A DNA stretch of 64,000 nucleotides from Trichostrongylus colubriformis (taxonomy: Eukaryota; Nematoda; Chromadorea; Rhabditida; Trichostrongylidae), in the NCBI GenBank assembly GCA_963978905.1, contig OZ022256.1, forward strand, positions 26,375,426 to 26,439,425, given 5' to 3'. The translations under genes were made by a program, and so were the position numbers. Below are positions 44,568 to 56,535 of the stretch, one piece after another. The notes beneath the pieces were generated by a model that was not told the DNA's origin, did no database searches, and saw nothing but the letters and a program-made list of their open reading frames with translations. Position 1 is the stretch's first letter. Each line of letters opens with the position of its first letter.

Positions 44568-45504
44568 ATGGATGGAGCCACACTCATGGAGACTGACTCA
44601 GCAGCCCTAGACAAGTACTATTCAGGGGAAGGGAGGCTGCTGGTACAGTATTTTCAATTTTGCCCACAATGTGGCAGTGCTCGTGCGGCACGGAGCTAAA
44701 TGCTCCTGGAGCTGCCACAGTAGTGAATTTCATTGCGATAACTGTAGTAAAAGTCAGCCATGTGTGCAAGGTTGGGAGAGCCAATCTCGTACGGTAGCGC
44801 ACGAAAAGGAAGAAACGTACAGAGACAACGTGGCTGTCACAGTTGCTGCTATCACCACAGAAGTGCGTTACGTTGTAAGCTACGATGTGAGATCGCAAGT
44901 GATTTTGAGCTCCATAACTTCAATATTTATGAACCAAAGCGTTGGGCACAACAGATCAATTTTTCTTTCTTCTCAGACTGGTTTTATAAAAAAGATTTCT
45001 GAATGGACCCTACCCTCCATTGCGAGTGTATATGAGCGGCACCAAGGCCTCGTCATGGGAGTCGTACGAGCGCGAAATGGGGTGATGTATCTGGCTACAA
45101 TGTTTCATCTGCATCACACATGGATGAAGTATGATTTTCCGAATTCGGCAGGACCGAACTAGACCTAGCTGCTGATGGGGCCCGTGACAGTCGCGGATAG
45201 CGGCTCTCATCGGGAGAGTCGGATTAGCGGACAAACGGAAAAAACTAGAGATTTATACGGAAATACTACATCGTTCAGGACAGGTTATCACATCACTGTT
45301 TACAATTGCTGTGATCAAACACTTTTCTGCAAGAGATGTGAGCAGGGGATCGAGATAGAGGGTTTCCGCAGGCTCCTTGGTTGGATGATTTCGACGCCGT
45401 CCTTTTGTGACGATATCATTTTGCTTATGTTTTTTTTTTCAGTTCCTCTGCTTCTATGTCCACAAGAACTACGCTTGTATGTAGATACCGGCAAGGAGAG
45501 GTAG
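44568..45504 (+). pseudogene. Broken zinc-ribbon/DDE transposase-like gene
   Basis: ATG at 44568 opens a frame ending in YFQFCPQCGSA (zinc-ribbon first half). After a frame change, CHSSEFHCDNCS supplies the second half and is followed by GWESQ and DNVAVTVAAITTEV. Another change gives WAQQINFSFFSDWFYKK. LPSIASVYERHQGLVM and then LDLAADGARDSRG (near 45157-45200) follow, and IEIEGFRRLLGWM lies at 45348-45390. This order (CPxCG...C-x-x-C, W-x-S/G-Q, N-x-x-x-S/T-A-A-I, LAxDGxxDSxG, ME-x-EGF) is that of a widespread, poorly named eukaryotic DDE transposase family. Four or more frame changes show it is dead. Terminal repeats were not found. The superfamily label is uncertain. Confidence 0.5.
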
Positions 45505-45785
45505 AAATAATGAGTCAATTTATTATACATGTCCGACATTTTGACTCATGGATTTTGTTTGATGTATTTTTAAAAACTGGGTGTTCATGAAATGAAGATA
45601 ATGAGTATTTGTGTTTCTATTTGTAACATTTATTCACAAAAGACAACCTATACAAATACACAAAACATGAAATATAAGAGACATACAACATGAAATACAT
45701 CTCGGTGCTGTAGAAGACAGAAAGGGGGTCGTATTTGAGGATCCGAAGAGTGGGGAGGTCGAATTGAAGCGGTCATATTCCTCGA

Positions 45786-46800
45786 CAACTGGGAGTGCCC
45801 TGTTCGACGGGCATGTCTGTCACGAGGCAGACGACAGATAATGGAAAAACGATTGAAGCACTACTGAACACTCGGCGGATTCGAAGAATCATCGAGAAAG
45901 GGGTCACTCGCAACGATAGAGTGAGCATGAATCGGATCGCCTCAGACCTGGAAATCAGCAGTAATTCAGTACGAAGGATTGTGAAAAACGGGGTAGGATT
46001 GGATGGTCACCGGCTCTGGCAAGGCCATCACGCAGGAATCCATGCGAAACCGACTGCTGAGAGCCAGTAAGCTTGTGCGCGAGTGTGTTCACACCAAGGG
46101 AGGTAGAACCGAACTTAGGGCACATAATGTTAGTCGTTGGTCAATCACTTGTACTTCAAATGAACACTCGGTGGTGCAAATGAACACAAATGCATCTCCG
46201 ATGTGATTCGAACTGATGAGAGAATTTTCACAATTCAACCGATTCTGGACCGACAAAACCAGAGAATTGTTGTCGAAAGCTAATAGCAATTCCAATTTCA
46301 TGTGATCCACACCAGGCTTTTCCTAAAATTGTGATGGCTTTGGCTGGGGTGACATAGGATGCCAAAACCCATTGGTTTCCAATGACAGAAATTTGAAAAT
46401 GAACTCAGAGGTCTGCTGGAAAGTAGTTTTGATGAACAATCTGTTGCCACTCACCACTTTGGACAGCGAACATTTGTCCCTCAGCAAGATGGAGCTTCTC
46501 CTCATAGCCCTAGATCGATCAAAGCTGTGCCACTTTTCTGGATACTGGGGTAAGAGTTTATGGCCCTCTTTTTCCCAGACCTTGACCCGATGGGCTTTTC
46601 TGCGTGGAAGTAATTGAAGAACAAGATCGTGGGTAACCCCTATGGCTCTGTGCGTGCTCTGAAGTTGACATCAGAAAGCTCGGGTCGATATCGACTTCGA
46701 CCACCTGCGGCGCACTGTTGGTTCTGTCGTCGAACGTCTGGAGCCCTTGGAGCAGCGTCAAAGCGGAAGGATCAAATTTTGAATGAACTTCCTTACCTTG
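45786..46800 (+). pseudogene. Decayed Tc1/mariner-superfamily transposase
   Basis: The N-terminal DNA-binding relic RRIIEKGVTRNDRVSMNRIA and SDLEISSNSVRRIVKNGVG lie at 45880-45990. Downstream, across frame changes, come RTDERIFTIQPI-like sequence near 46215, QQDGASPHSP near 46473, FFPDLDPMGFSAW near 46567 and a C-terminal HLRRTVGSVVERL region near 46700. These match the order HTH, DEKxF, QQDxAPxH, SPDLNPxD of worm mariner-like enzymes of the class related to D,D37D. Multiple stops; no terminal repeats could be assigned. Different from the three TIR-bearing mariners here. Confidence 0.6.
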
Positions 46801-47897
46801 AAGTTCATACATAGGAACATGGCATCCTATACTTTTCAGCCACTCCTACAACACTCGCCACCGGCCATACGCAAAGCTCAACTTTAAAGGACGGTAGAAG
46901 AATAGTTCGTCTCGTATGTAACACTTTGTCATCAGTTAGTCAGGCGTGAGTCCCCCCACAAGCAAAAACGGATTTACCGGATTTAAGATTAGTTGTCCAG
47001 CGCTTTATCTGGTCATATAAACAAGTCACGTGAAAAGCCGTGAGGAAACCTCAAGCTGAAAACAGTTATTCCTTTATATACAAGGCGCACCGAAGTAATA
47101 GGCTTCTACTATGGGATCATTCATTTAACCTGTGATGATGTTAGCCTTACTGGTGTACCAATCCGAAAATGCTGGTAAGGACGAGCGCCAAAATTCTTCT
47201 AGGAAGAAGAAGGCTCTACTGTATACTTCTTACACAAATACTCGTCACAGATGTGATGACACAGTCACAGTGAAGGCATGTTTCCAAATCCAGTGAAGCA
47301 GTACTTCTGGGGACGTATGCTATCCGTTCCCAGCCAGAGATGGGTCCTCGAAGTCGTGCTATGCCATGCATCCCCAACCGCTAGTAGGGGAAAGGCTCCA
47401 CCATCTTTTCTCGGGTATGCGTCCCAGACCATCAACTTGTCGAGAAGCACCGAGGCTGCAGTGACCTCCGAGGCCTTGCGGAGCAGGATATCCTCACCGG
47501 CACACATTGTTTTCGACAGTGATCAGAGAGAGACTTCTATGCACCCTTGTTTCTAGCATCAATGTTAGCGCCTTTTGTCTTCGGATTTTGGATCCCACTC
47601 ATGTTCTAAAAAACAATGCCACCGCTTGATGTCTCTGAAGTTTGCACCCTCTCAACTTCAGTTTTCCCCTTTTGCTTCCATTGTTATCCTGATCGTTGAA
47701 GTTTCATGACTATTTTCAAATTTTGCCATTTTCGTCAGCCGAGTTCTGTTATATGCATTTTTCATGTCTTGTGAATCCCAAAAATTACAGAGCCGGTAAA
47801 TGGGGTGTCTGATCACGCAACTGAAACCTACAAAAAATTGCATAAAAGCTTTATCCAATAACCTGTCAAGGAATATCACATACAGTCTTTGTGTAAT
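46801..47897. other. Spacer with unassigned ORFs
   Basis: Opposed open frames at 47265-47556 (92 codons plus, 80 minus) and a 73-codon minus frame at 47658-47879 lack motifs. Confidence 0.25.
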
Positions 47898-48077
47898 TCA
47901 TCCCTTGTGTATATGATCCTGAATGTCGCTCAGCTCCAAGTCAGTGCTCCACTTTTGGTAGAATTTGATAAAGTTTTGAATTTTGCGCCTTTTTCGTACT
48001 TCTTTCGGCAAAATGTGGAGTTTCGTGGCAGGATGTTCGATTATGATGTTATATTTGTCATCAGCTCCTTTAGTCAC
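47898..48077 (-). CDS. Candidate terminal exon, function unknown
   Basis: On the minus strand an acceptor-like CTCATGCAG precedes VTKGADDKYNIIIEH. The frame continues through a basic stretch (LPKEVRKRRKIQNFIKFYQK) to the stop at 47898, 59 codons. The frame is also open upstream to 48245 through an 80-bp interval with a short direct repeat (GCATAGCATACGGC at about 48132 and 48212), so the boundary is uncertain. No domain recognised. Confidence 0.22.
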   Translation of the reverse strand: MTKGADDKYNIIIEHPATKLHILPKEVRKRRKIQNFIKFYQKWSTDLELSDIQDHIHKG

Positions 48078-48249
48078 CTGCATGAGTGAAGTCTCCGCTG
48101 AGAAACTTGTACACTGAACGCTCTCAGCAGCATAGCATACGGCTGGTCGAGAGACGTCACCAACCGGGGATCTCATCCGGCTGAGGACGTCTTCCCAGCT
48201 GGGAGAGCATAGCATACGGCCTCTAAATTTTAACGAAACGCGCACCTGA

Positions 48250-50237
48250 ATTGTTGTTGGTAGATCGAGCAGCTAGCGCTCACCGAGATGCCCTTCACCA
48301 ATACAAATTTTCAAGAGAGCTTGTTGGACTAGATGATTCAGCGATGTAGGCAAGGCTTTACAGCTGAAAAACTGGATGGCGCAGAGCGATTTGTGAATGA
48401 CATCAGGAAGCACGAGCACAGAGCTGAATACCATGACGCAGTAGTTCATTATCACTCCAATTGCAAGCGGTCGAAGAAAAGGAATTGATTGGATTCGTCG
48501 GCAGTAGATACCAGCTGATCGTAAAGGGAAGCCCATGGGTGTGGTTGCATGCGTACTTGCACTTTGATTGGAATAACAGTTTTCTAAAGAATTCAGTGAT
48601 CATTGCAATACTAGAGGTAAATGACCACGATCCTACTAGACCTCGTAGAATTTTGTGGGTGACACACATCACGTGACACGGTGCAGTTACCTACTTCTGT
48701 GATCCATAACGATGAAGATCGAGAGCTTCTAGCTTCTAGTTCAGTTAGTCTCGACCTCGGGGTCGAGTTGGGGATGCCAGGCCAACTATATTCCCAGCTA
48801 TTCTTTATTCAGGATTATGACAACGGCTGATACCCCCAAAATTTTATGAACAATTCAAAAAGTCTGTGCCAAAAGTCTACCCTAACAGATGGCAATAGCT
48901 GTAATAGTTTCTAAGCAGCATTCGCGTCATCGGTAACTGCCCTTCGCTAATGCCGCAGGCAGATCAACAGCACATGGGCGCGTGAAGTTGCAATTTCTGA
49001 GAGTACGTGTTCTGAAGATGGTCTTTGTGTGCCCTCTTCAAATTTTCCTCAGCCTTAACCCCAACAGCTGTGGGTCAGGAGATGCAGCTGCTACTCAGCA
49101 TTAGATCGCTTACAATTAGAGTTCAATCCCAGCGGCTATACGTGTGAGCATCTTTCTGGACGCAGCAGACTTCTGGAAGCAACTAAGAAACATCAAATGT
49201 AGCTAGCAGCAATGGTGGGGCACATTGCTAGAAGAGTGTCGAATAAGATTGGAGGATAGAAATTGGAGGAGCAATTTGTGGAAACTGGCGAAGGAGGATG
49301 CACTTCCATACAATACTCAATGACCCTAAATGACCTTAATATGCAATGTACACTCTCACTCACAGGCGAGCTTCCGAATATTATATTTCGTTGTTCCTGT
49401 ACTCACCGGTAGCCAGAACAGTTCTTAAAAACTTCAGAAATCACAGTTTGCAGCAGCTGGAGGTTATACAGCTCTCAGCCCCACAGATGTAATTAGGTCA
49501 TCGCAGAGTCGAATAAAACAAAAAAGAGAAAGGTTAGAAACCAGGTTAAACTGGCGGCTGTTAGTGAGTTCAATCATAGCGCTAGTTTCTTAAACCATCA
49601 CTAAGGCCCTCATAGTAGTCTTTGCGGATGTGTGCAGATTTTCCAATGGCGATATCTATGAGGTTGTCGCGAAATGCAAGAACTTATTGACAATGTTTTA
49701 GTAATAAGACAGATCCAGCTCGCAAAAACCAGAAATCGCGATGCGTCCTTAATTCACTAAACTTGCGACAAAACTACTTTGATGACAGTAAGAAATCTGC
49801 GCAAGGTTAGCTGTACTAGTATCAAACCTGACACTGAGATACGGTCGAAACTTTGGGCCACTAATAAGGGTTCCACTCAAAGACACCTGAAGGGATGGGG
49901 AGAAAGAAATGGGAGAACATGTTTTCTGGGAAAAAACTTTCTCTTTCGAACAAGCTTCCTCTTTCCGCATTGAGAAAGAGCGGTTTGGGGTTTTATCACG
50001 ATCCTGCACGCAACAGTCGCGCAGTCGCGCTAATGCGCTTTCGCGAGATGAGACGCCGCGAGGTGGGGGGGGGGGGGTGTGGGAGAGGAATGCCGATCCC
50101 ATACCGTATCGTAGTGCAATTCCTTCCCATTTGCTTGTTTGTTTTCGAATGCGTGTTGTTTCCTCATTTGTCTTCTTATTTCCATTAATTAATTAATCGT
50201 TTCTTTTTCCTTTTTTCACGTCTATGCTGCGTTTATT
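48250..50237. other. Spacer; opposed open frames near 48273-48676
   Basis: Both strands are open near 48273-48676 (87 and 89 codons minus, 71 plus) without nameable motifs. 48700-49880 has short frames only. 49890-50230 is probably 5-prime flank of the LINE and includes a G13 run. Confidence 0.3.
50065..50077 (+). repeat. G13 mononucleotide run
   Basis: Thirteen uninterrupted G residues upstream of the LINE. Confidence 0.9.
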
Positions 50238-50440
50238 TTGAGTATCTGTCTGGAGGATTCAGTTATCCGTCTCGCCGCGTGCGGTCGGGTCCCACCGAGT
50301 GCTGGCTCCCTTGCCTTCAGTTTCTCATGTTTGGCAGTTACAGAAGTAATTCCTGTCGTCTTCGAGTGCTCTCTGATGCCCCCAGCTTCATTCGTAATTT
50401 GTATTCGTGTCTGCAGTCTGTTATTTTTGCTGCCTTATAC

Positions 50441-51262
50441 TATGGCGTCCACAACTACACCATCGCGATCATCATTGGTACCGATCGCACGATCAAGGCT
50501 GGAATTGTCCCCACAAGCACTCGGAACTGCTGAGGATTTGAATCCGTCATATTCAGACAAGGTTGTGCCACCGTAAATTAAAGTTGTAATTGGCATGCTG
50601 ATCGATGCGAAAAAAGAAGTTGCCGAACTTTCTCACCAGTGCCGCAATGTTATCGTCGAAAACAAGGCTTTGAGGGAGGAGCAATTATCATTGAGGAATC
50701 AAATTGGTTCACTGCTATCTAATAAGTCTACTTTCGCTTCTATCCATTCCAATGTACGCCCGGATCTTTCGCAAGTGGTCGCCACCACTCCGTCGTCCGG
50801 AATCGATTCTGATCTTCCACGTTCAATAGTCATAGCCGGCGTCTAGGAAAATCGAACCATGCATGCAGTGGATAGGGCAAATCATGAGTATCACTGTGCC
50901 TGTTCATTGTTGAACTTTTTGGGAGTCGAATGTTTACCGGTTACAGTTTATAGAATGAGAGCTCCCAATCCTAATAGGCCAAGGCTGATGAAAGTTGTAC
51001 TACCTTCAAGTACTTTCCAACGACAAGCTGTAGGGAGAGCGCCGCGCCTGCGCTTCTTCTTCAGAAAGGGGGTCTTCCTTCGCCCATCGCTTACAAAAGA
51101 GAAATGGGAGCGTAGGCGCGTAGAGCGTTCGTCCAATTTTGCTCCAGCTCCTGTTATTGGTTTGAGTTCTACCGTAGGTTCTCCAGTGGACGTTTCCGTT
51201 GCTAACCAGACCTCTGTTTCTGAGCATTTGTCTGTGTTAAATGTGAATGGGGGAACCCTTTA
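50441..51262 (+). pseudogene. CR1-like LINE, ORF1/N-terminal region
   Basis: The first plausible start is ATG at 50441 (MASTTTPSRSS). A stop near 50575 breaks it, and the frame resumes at 50595 with a heptad-rich coiled coil (AELSHQCRNVIVENKALREE). After another stop the third segment (50859-51262) reads FLGVECLPVTVYRMRAPN and RLMKVVLPSSTFQRQA, the small RNA-binding-like domain preceding the endonuclease in nematode CR1-type elements. Ser/Val-rich linker sequence ends at TTTAAA 51259. Order and content fit a non-LTR gag-like region. At least two stops disrupt it. Confidence 0.6.
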
Positions 51263-52325
51263 AATGATCTGCGGAGTTTTCGTGTCAGAGCCAAGTGCAT
51301 GATGTCGAACATTAGGCCATTTACAAAAAATATTCTTGCACAGCTACTTCATAAGGACTATGACCAAGTCTTCTTGTCGGATACACGGTTGAATTCCAGC
51401 ATTGACGTGTGTTCTCTATTAGGCATCATAAATTCCCAGTATGCAAATCTCAGGTGTGATCGGAGCTACAAAAAAGAAGGAGGTGTTATGATTCTGATCA
51501 AAAGTTCGTTCAATTTAGTTTTTCAAGGAGTCAGTCAGAGATGCTTATGAAATCTTAGTCGTTGATACTTTCTTCGATTCAGTCCGTCTTAGATTCATAT
51601 TAGTTTATCGAACCCCCTCCTGCCATGCACTTGAGACTTCGACGTTACTAAAACTTATAAGTGATTTTTGTGCATACAATGGGACCAGCTTGGTGCTCGG
51701 TGATTTTAATATGCCTGACATTGATTGGCAGCGAGGTAATTCAAGCACTCTGCTCTGCAAGGAATTCATAGAAATGGCTAAGTCGCACAATTTTGTGCAA
51801 TTAGTCAATAAACCTTCTAGAGATAAAGCTCGTCTTGATCTTGTATTTTACAACTCATCCTCACTTGTTCATGAGCTCAAGATCCTCCCACTCATAGGCA
51901 CCAGTAACCATTCATCAGTAAAGTTTCAGATTAAGGTCTCCCGCGGCACAGTAGAGTGCATATGGCTAGGAATTTCGCTAGAGCTAACTTCGCGGCTATA
52001 GGTGATTATCTTTCTGACATTGACTGGAATGGCTCTTCTGGAACCCTAGACTTCTTGGCAATTTTATTCGACACTATCGAAAAGTTTGTTCCCACCCGTA
52101 GAATCAAAGTTGGTGTTGCACGACTCCCTGCATATCTTGAACGTATGATTTCTCGCCGCAACAGTCTTCGGACCAGCGCTTCCAAACTAAATAGCCAATC
52201 ATCTTGGGCGTCATATAAATCATACACTCAAAAACTGGAAAAGTCCATCGCCAAATACTATGCAAATCTCGAAGCTAAGTTGAAGAACTCAAAAGCTCTG
52301 CGAAGCTATATAAGTACATCAATGT
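51263..52325 (+). pseudogene. CR1-like LINE, AP-endonuclease domain and linker
   Basis: Conserved endonuclease pieces appear in order: a CMMSNIRPFTKN start, EGGVMILIKSSF, LVLGDFNMPDIDW (51692-51731, catalytic Asp/Asn), and the GTSNHSSVKF block (51898-51927) with the SDH-equivalent His. One frameshift lies near 51545 and another near 51950. The following helical linker (SASKLNSQSSWASYKSYTQK) is the usual spacer to the RT. It acts by nicking target DNA in intact family members. This copy is non-functional. Confidence 0.75.
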
Positions 52326-54212
52326 GAGATTGAAAGAAACCAGGGCTCTACCTGCGCTTATTGTCGATGATACTCGTTTTGCTATAAATGACCATGATAA
52401 GGACATGACATGACCTCTTTGCTCGGAATTTCCGACGCTCTCTCGCGATTCCGGAAGAGCACGAACGTGTGTATTTCCCTCCACGTTGCCCCGTCATGGA
52501 ACCTTCAGTATGGTTTCATAGAGATCAAATTTTCGATATGCTTTCGAATTGGCCTGTCTCGTCCTCTGTTACCCCTGACTTTATCCCTTTCGTCTTTATT
52601 AACAAGATTCTCGTACATATACTCAATCCTTCAGAGCATCTTTTATTTGTTTTACATGAGAGCAGAAGTTCCGCAACGCTGGAAACACTCACTAGTTGAT
52701 CCAATCCCTGAAAAGCCTCCCTACAATCGCTGTGAAAAATACCGGCCAATCAGCATGACCTCAATATTTGCTAGGGCTTTCGAAAAGATTTCGAAGCGCA
52801 GACTTCTGGTTCATTTAGAGGAGTACAACATCATTCCTTGTTCTCAGCATGGCTTTTGCAAGGGGAGATTGGAACTTCTCTAAATGATTGGTCCAAGGCC
52901 ATGGATGCGAAAAAGGAAATGCATGTGGTTTACTTTGATTTTGCCAAGGCATTTGATAGAGTCCTGTTCAACTTCTTTCATCCGAAATGCAGTACGTTGG
53001 CTTCCATAGTAAGGTAATCAACTGGATTGCCTCCCTTCTGCACAGCCGTACCTATCGAGTCCAAGTTGGCAATGTTTCATCTAGTTTATATATAGCCTCC
53101 AGCGGAGTGCCTCAAGGCGGGTTTCTTCCCACTTACTGCTTTCAGTCTATACGTGTGATTTGCCTGCTGCTATTTCTCAATTTGGTGTTTCTTGTCTAAT
53201 GTACGCTGACGATATTAAGATGTACAAAGTGGTCAAGTCAACACATCAAGAAAACCTTCAGGCGGCTATCGAGTGTGTTAACAGCCGGTCCATTGAGGGG
53301 GATTGCCGCTCTCACATGACGAAACTAAAGTTTTTTGCTTAAACAGTAATAATTCAGCCATCAAATAGTACAGTCAAGGATACAAGATGCTCAAGCAAGT
53401 CATGGTTGTTCGCGACTTTGGTGTCAAGTTTGATAATAAGCTCGCCTTTGATATTCATTACAAAGAAATTGTACATAAAGCAATGTGTACACTTCACAAT
53501 CTCTTCAGATCTGTTAGAACTAAGGATTCAAACCCTCATGAGAGCCTACAAAAGCTGCTTCAGGCCAATTCAGGAATCAGGAACAAGTATTTTCTCTCCT
53601 TACATGAAAAAGTATATTTCTCTCCTGGAAAGTGTTCAAAGCAGACGCGCAAGTTGGTTATGCGATGCACTGGTCTGGGCTATCAGTTTGTTCCAGGTAT
53701 TGTTGCACGTCGTCGTATTTACTTTTCTCCGAGTCTACCTGTTCGAAGAAAGATCAATGACCTCATCATGGCATTTAAAATCCTTACCATTAAGGCTTCG
53801 ATCAACTAGGATGACTTTTTTATTCTAAATCATTCTAAAACGCGCAGAGATGCTATTGAAATCAGATTTCCGGCAGTGAGAACTCAGGTCCGAGCCAAAT
53901 GTTTCTCAATCAGAATAGTAGCTCTTCTCAATGAAATACTACGTGAGGATGTCATGCAATTTTCTCTGAAAGCTTTCAAAGCTTTAGCAAAAAAGTCAGT
54001 GCCTGCAGAGTATTCCTCCATTTCAGACATATGACGTTGCCAGTACTTTCTTAGTTTTTCTTTCTTTTGTCCGCTTTGCTCTTTGTTGTGTTGTTGTCTT
54101 TTTAAGTTTACCTTTTGGTATGCACTTCTCACTAAGTCCGCGCTGTTTCTTCTCTTTGGAGTTGTCATACCCACGTGGACTTTGTCTACATCGATTGATA
54201 AAAGATAAAAGA
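52326..54212 (+). pseudogene. CR1-like LINE, reverse transcriptase domain and 3-prime end
   Basis: RT motifs occur in order across frames: VPQRWKHSLVDPIPEKPP (52660-52715), YRPISMTSIFARAFEKI (52740-52790), HVVYFDFAKAFDRV (52923-52963, catalytic motif A), VPQGGFLPT (53109-53135), and CLMYADDIKMY (53193-53225, the YADD box at 53202-53213). Thumb and C-terminal segments follow (VRDFGVKFDNKL near 53410; a late VPAEYSSIS before the stop near 54033). At least five frameshifts or stops interrupt it. The element ends near a short GATAAAA repeat (about 54195-54212), typical of CR1-type 3-prime ends. The 117-codon minus ORF at 53884-54237 is shadow. Confidence 0.8.
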
Positions 54213-55380
54213 TCTTCATTTCGTACCCATGAAGCAATACTGCGTAGTCTCTTGTAGTGTGTCAGTGTACGTATTCCAAGAAATCAAATGGGCAAAGTTC
54301 AACGAACGGTGCATGAATTACTTTCCTTCTCTTATTTATCCATCTAGAACTTGAACAATGTATATGGGGAGATGTCTTAAATTCATGTAGTACACGGACT
54401 GAGTGATATATTTCGCAGTGTATTTTATTGTATGTGAGTAGCTTTCACAACTGACCCAATAGCTAGTGGTCGAAATTACCACGCTGGGAGGCACTTATAC
54501 TTATGCTGACGGTAGCGTTGCTGGGTATGGTACACATGTGCGGCAAGGACATATTCTGAGAATCTTGTCTCCACACAGAATGGCATGCACGAAGTATGAT
54601 TCCGCATTCATATGAAACAGTTCATTATATACTTCGAAAAGATACTGACTACATGTTAAGGGCAGCATCACACTTTCACTTGTAAAATGAGAAATTTCCT
54701 AGATAACGCATTGGAAAGTCCTATGCGACGCCAACGTGCCTGACAGGGAAAAGCAAAACCTACGGTGATGAAATGCTTTATGAATCTGAGCCGAACAGAT
54801 ATGAACAACGAATGAATATGGATAATGAACCAACAATTTTTAATCTACCTAGATTAGAAAACTGTGCTTCAGAACATTGCAAATGACGTAGGAGAATTCA
54901 TCTGTCTACCAGAATCGGGTGGCGCATTCACATATGATGAAGGTTGACGATACATCGCTGCCTGATAAGGAGGAACAGTTGGCAGATTACTGCCTTGAGA
55001 AGGTCAGCTTTACTAGAATGCGGTGGATAGCGGTAAATGTCTGTTATTTGCACGCAGTTCAATCAAAGTTTTAGTAAGAATCTGATTCCTATTCAGCGTC
55101 GACGGGCACTTTTGGAGCTATCCCTACGGAAATGACTCCCGCGAATACCACGTGATTGAGTGGGAGCTGCCAGCGTAACTATTTCGTTCCGCCCTTGATG
55201 TGGCAGCGAGAAAAGAAGGATGAAGATCTCTGCGAGGTCTCTACAGATTACTATGAAGGTCATATTATATGAGCCTGCACGTCGCGTCGATCACAAGAGA
55301 CAGGAGCAAGGCAATTGGTGCACTCTTGAAAGATATGAACCCGAAGTTGGAACCCTGCGTCAGTACTATGACGAATGATA
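54213..55380 (+). other. Possible exon cluster or degenerate gene
   Basis: Several short plus-strand frames have splice-like edges. Examples are a frame with GGTYTYADGSVAGYG near 54480-54530; EMLYESEPNRYEQRM near 54772-54816; VDGHFWSYPYGNDSREYH at 55099-55152 after acceptor CTATTCAG; and MKVILYEPARRVDHKRQEQG near 55254-55313 after CTCTACAG. Phases between them are not all compatible and one donor is weak. It may be a real multi-exon gene, a pseudogene, or chance. It has the same strand as the 58926-61264 model, so they could belong together. Confidence 0.2.
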
Positions 55381-55611
55381 TCTTGTGAAGGGGCTTGGCA
55401 ACATATTTATGGTCCGAATACTGGGTGGTGGAAAAAACGTTCAAAACATCAATGTTTCCTGAGCTTTAGGTTGCTGAGGAAAGACAATGCGTTGGAAGGA
55501 CCGCCTACCATTCTACAAAAGTCATTCGTCCACCCACCTAGACTTCTTCCAAGGAGTGGTTTGACCTTTTGAGTGAGAATATCGCATATTCCCGACGCCT
55601 GTGTCATTGAG

Positions 55612-55870
55612 GCCAGGCCTTTCGCGCCAGTCATTCGTACTTTATTGGCCAAACTACCTTCTTGGAGTAGCTTTGAGCGAGTTCAATGATCTACCCCCTT
55701 CTGGTTCCAGGGCCTATGGCGCGGACGCCAAGCGGTTTCGCGCCAACCATTCGTACTCTACTCGTCAAACTTTTTGGGGTAGCTTTCTGTGTGTTCGATA
55801 ATCTATCCCATTCTAGTGCCGAGGGCTATGCCATGGGTGCCATAGGTTTCGTGTCAAACGAATGTCCTAT
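55612..55870 (+). repeat. Tandem ~115-bp repeat, about 2.3 units
   Basis: TTTCGCGCCAGTCATTCGTA (55619), TTTCGCGCCAACCATTCGTA (55736) and diverged TTTCGTGTCAAACGAATG (55848), with GGGTAGCTTT and TCTACCCCCTTCTGG-type blocks between. Confidence 0.65.
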
Positions 55871-55874
55871 TCGT

Positions 55875-56533
55875 GTTATACGACAAATGTTATGACCTCT
55901 ACTCTGCTGGCTAAGTTGAAGATGGTTGTTGGCCATCTTGAAGCGGTGGTTGCCATCTCATTTACGGGTTGATCACGCGTTTGGCCCTCACCCTTGGTGA
56001 CGGCACACACTTTGCAGCTGTGAAAGAGGCTATCTACGCGAAGGTGGACCGAGACACTCATATTATCGTGTATTGAGCCTTCAAGGTGAAAATATGCATA
56101 TTATTATACGAACTTATAACTGTAGGATGATATCAGGTAAGGGACGGATGGATGACTACATTAACACCGAGTTTGGAGGTGATACTTGAAATACATTACT
56201 CAGTCGAAGTATTGCATAATGCCAAGGCGTCAGTTGAGTAATTTCGTCTAATGCTTTAAACCAAACGTGTTCAAACGGTGTGCTTTCTCCGAGCTCATCT
56301 GCTTTGATAATCACCAGTGGGGCCAGTCTTGCTCCTCGCTTTTTTCCGTTCCATTTCATTCTTTCTCTTCTGTTATACTGCCTGCACCTCTAGTTTCATA
56401 TCACAATCTGACTTCAAATTCATCCCCTTCAGTGCCATTAAATGTGTTGCAAATCCAAGGACACAGTCGACAAGTAACAGATACCATCTCCCGAAGAGGG
56501 CTGATATGTGCTGTTGAAGGCAAAGCACGAACT
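55875..56533. other. Spacer; 98-codon plus ORF at 56267-56563 unassigned
   Basis: The ORF runs into the terminal repeat of the MITE at 56536, so its end is not native. A CACCTCTAG acceptor-like site lies near 56395. No motif. Confidence 0.25.
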
Positions 56534-56535
56534 TA

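Noticed and set aside
44584..44898. 104-codon minus ORF
   Set aside because: Antisense to the zinc-ribbon transposase relic.
53884..54237. 117-codon minus ORF
   Set aside because: Antisense to the C-terminal end of the LINE.
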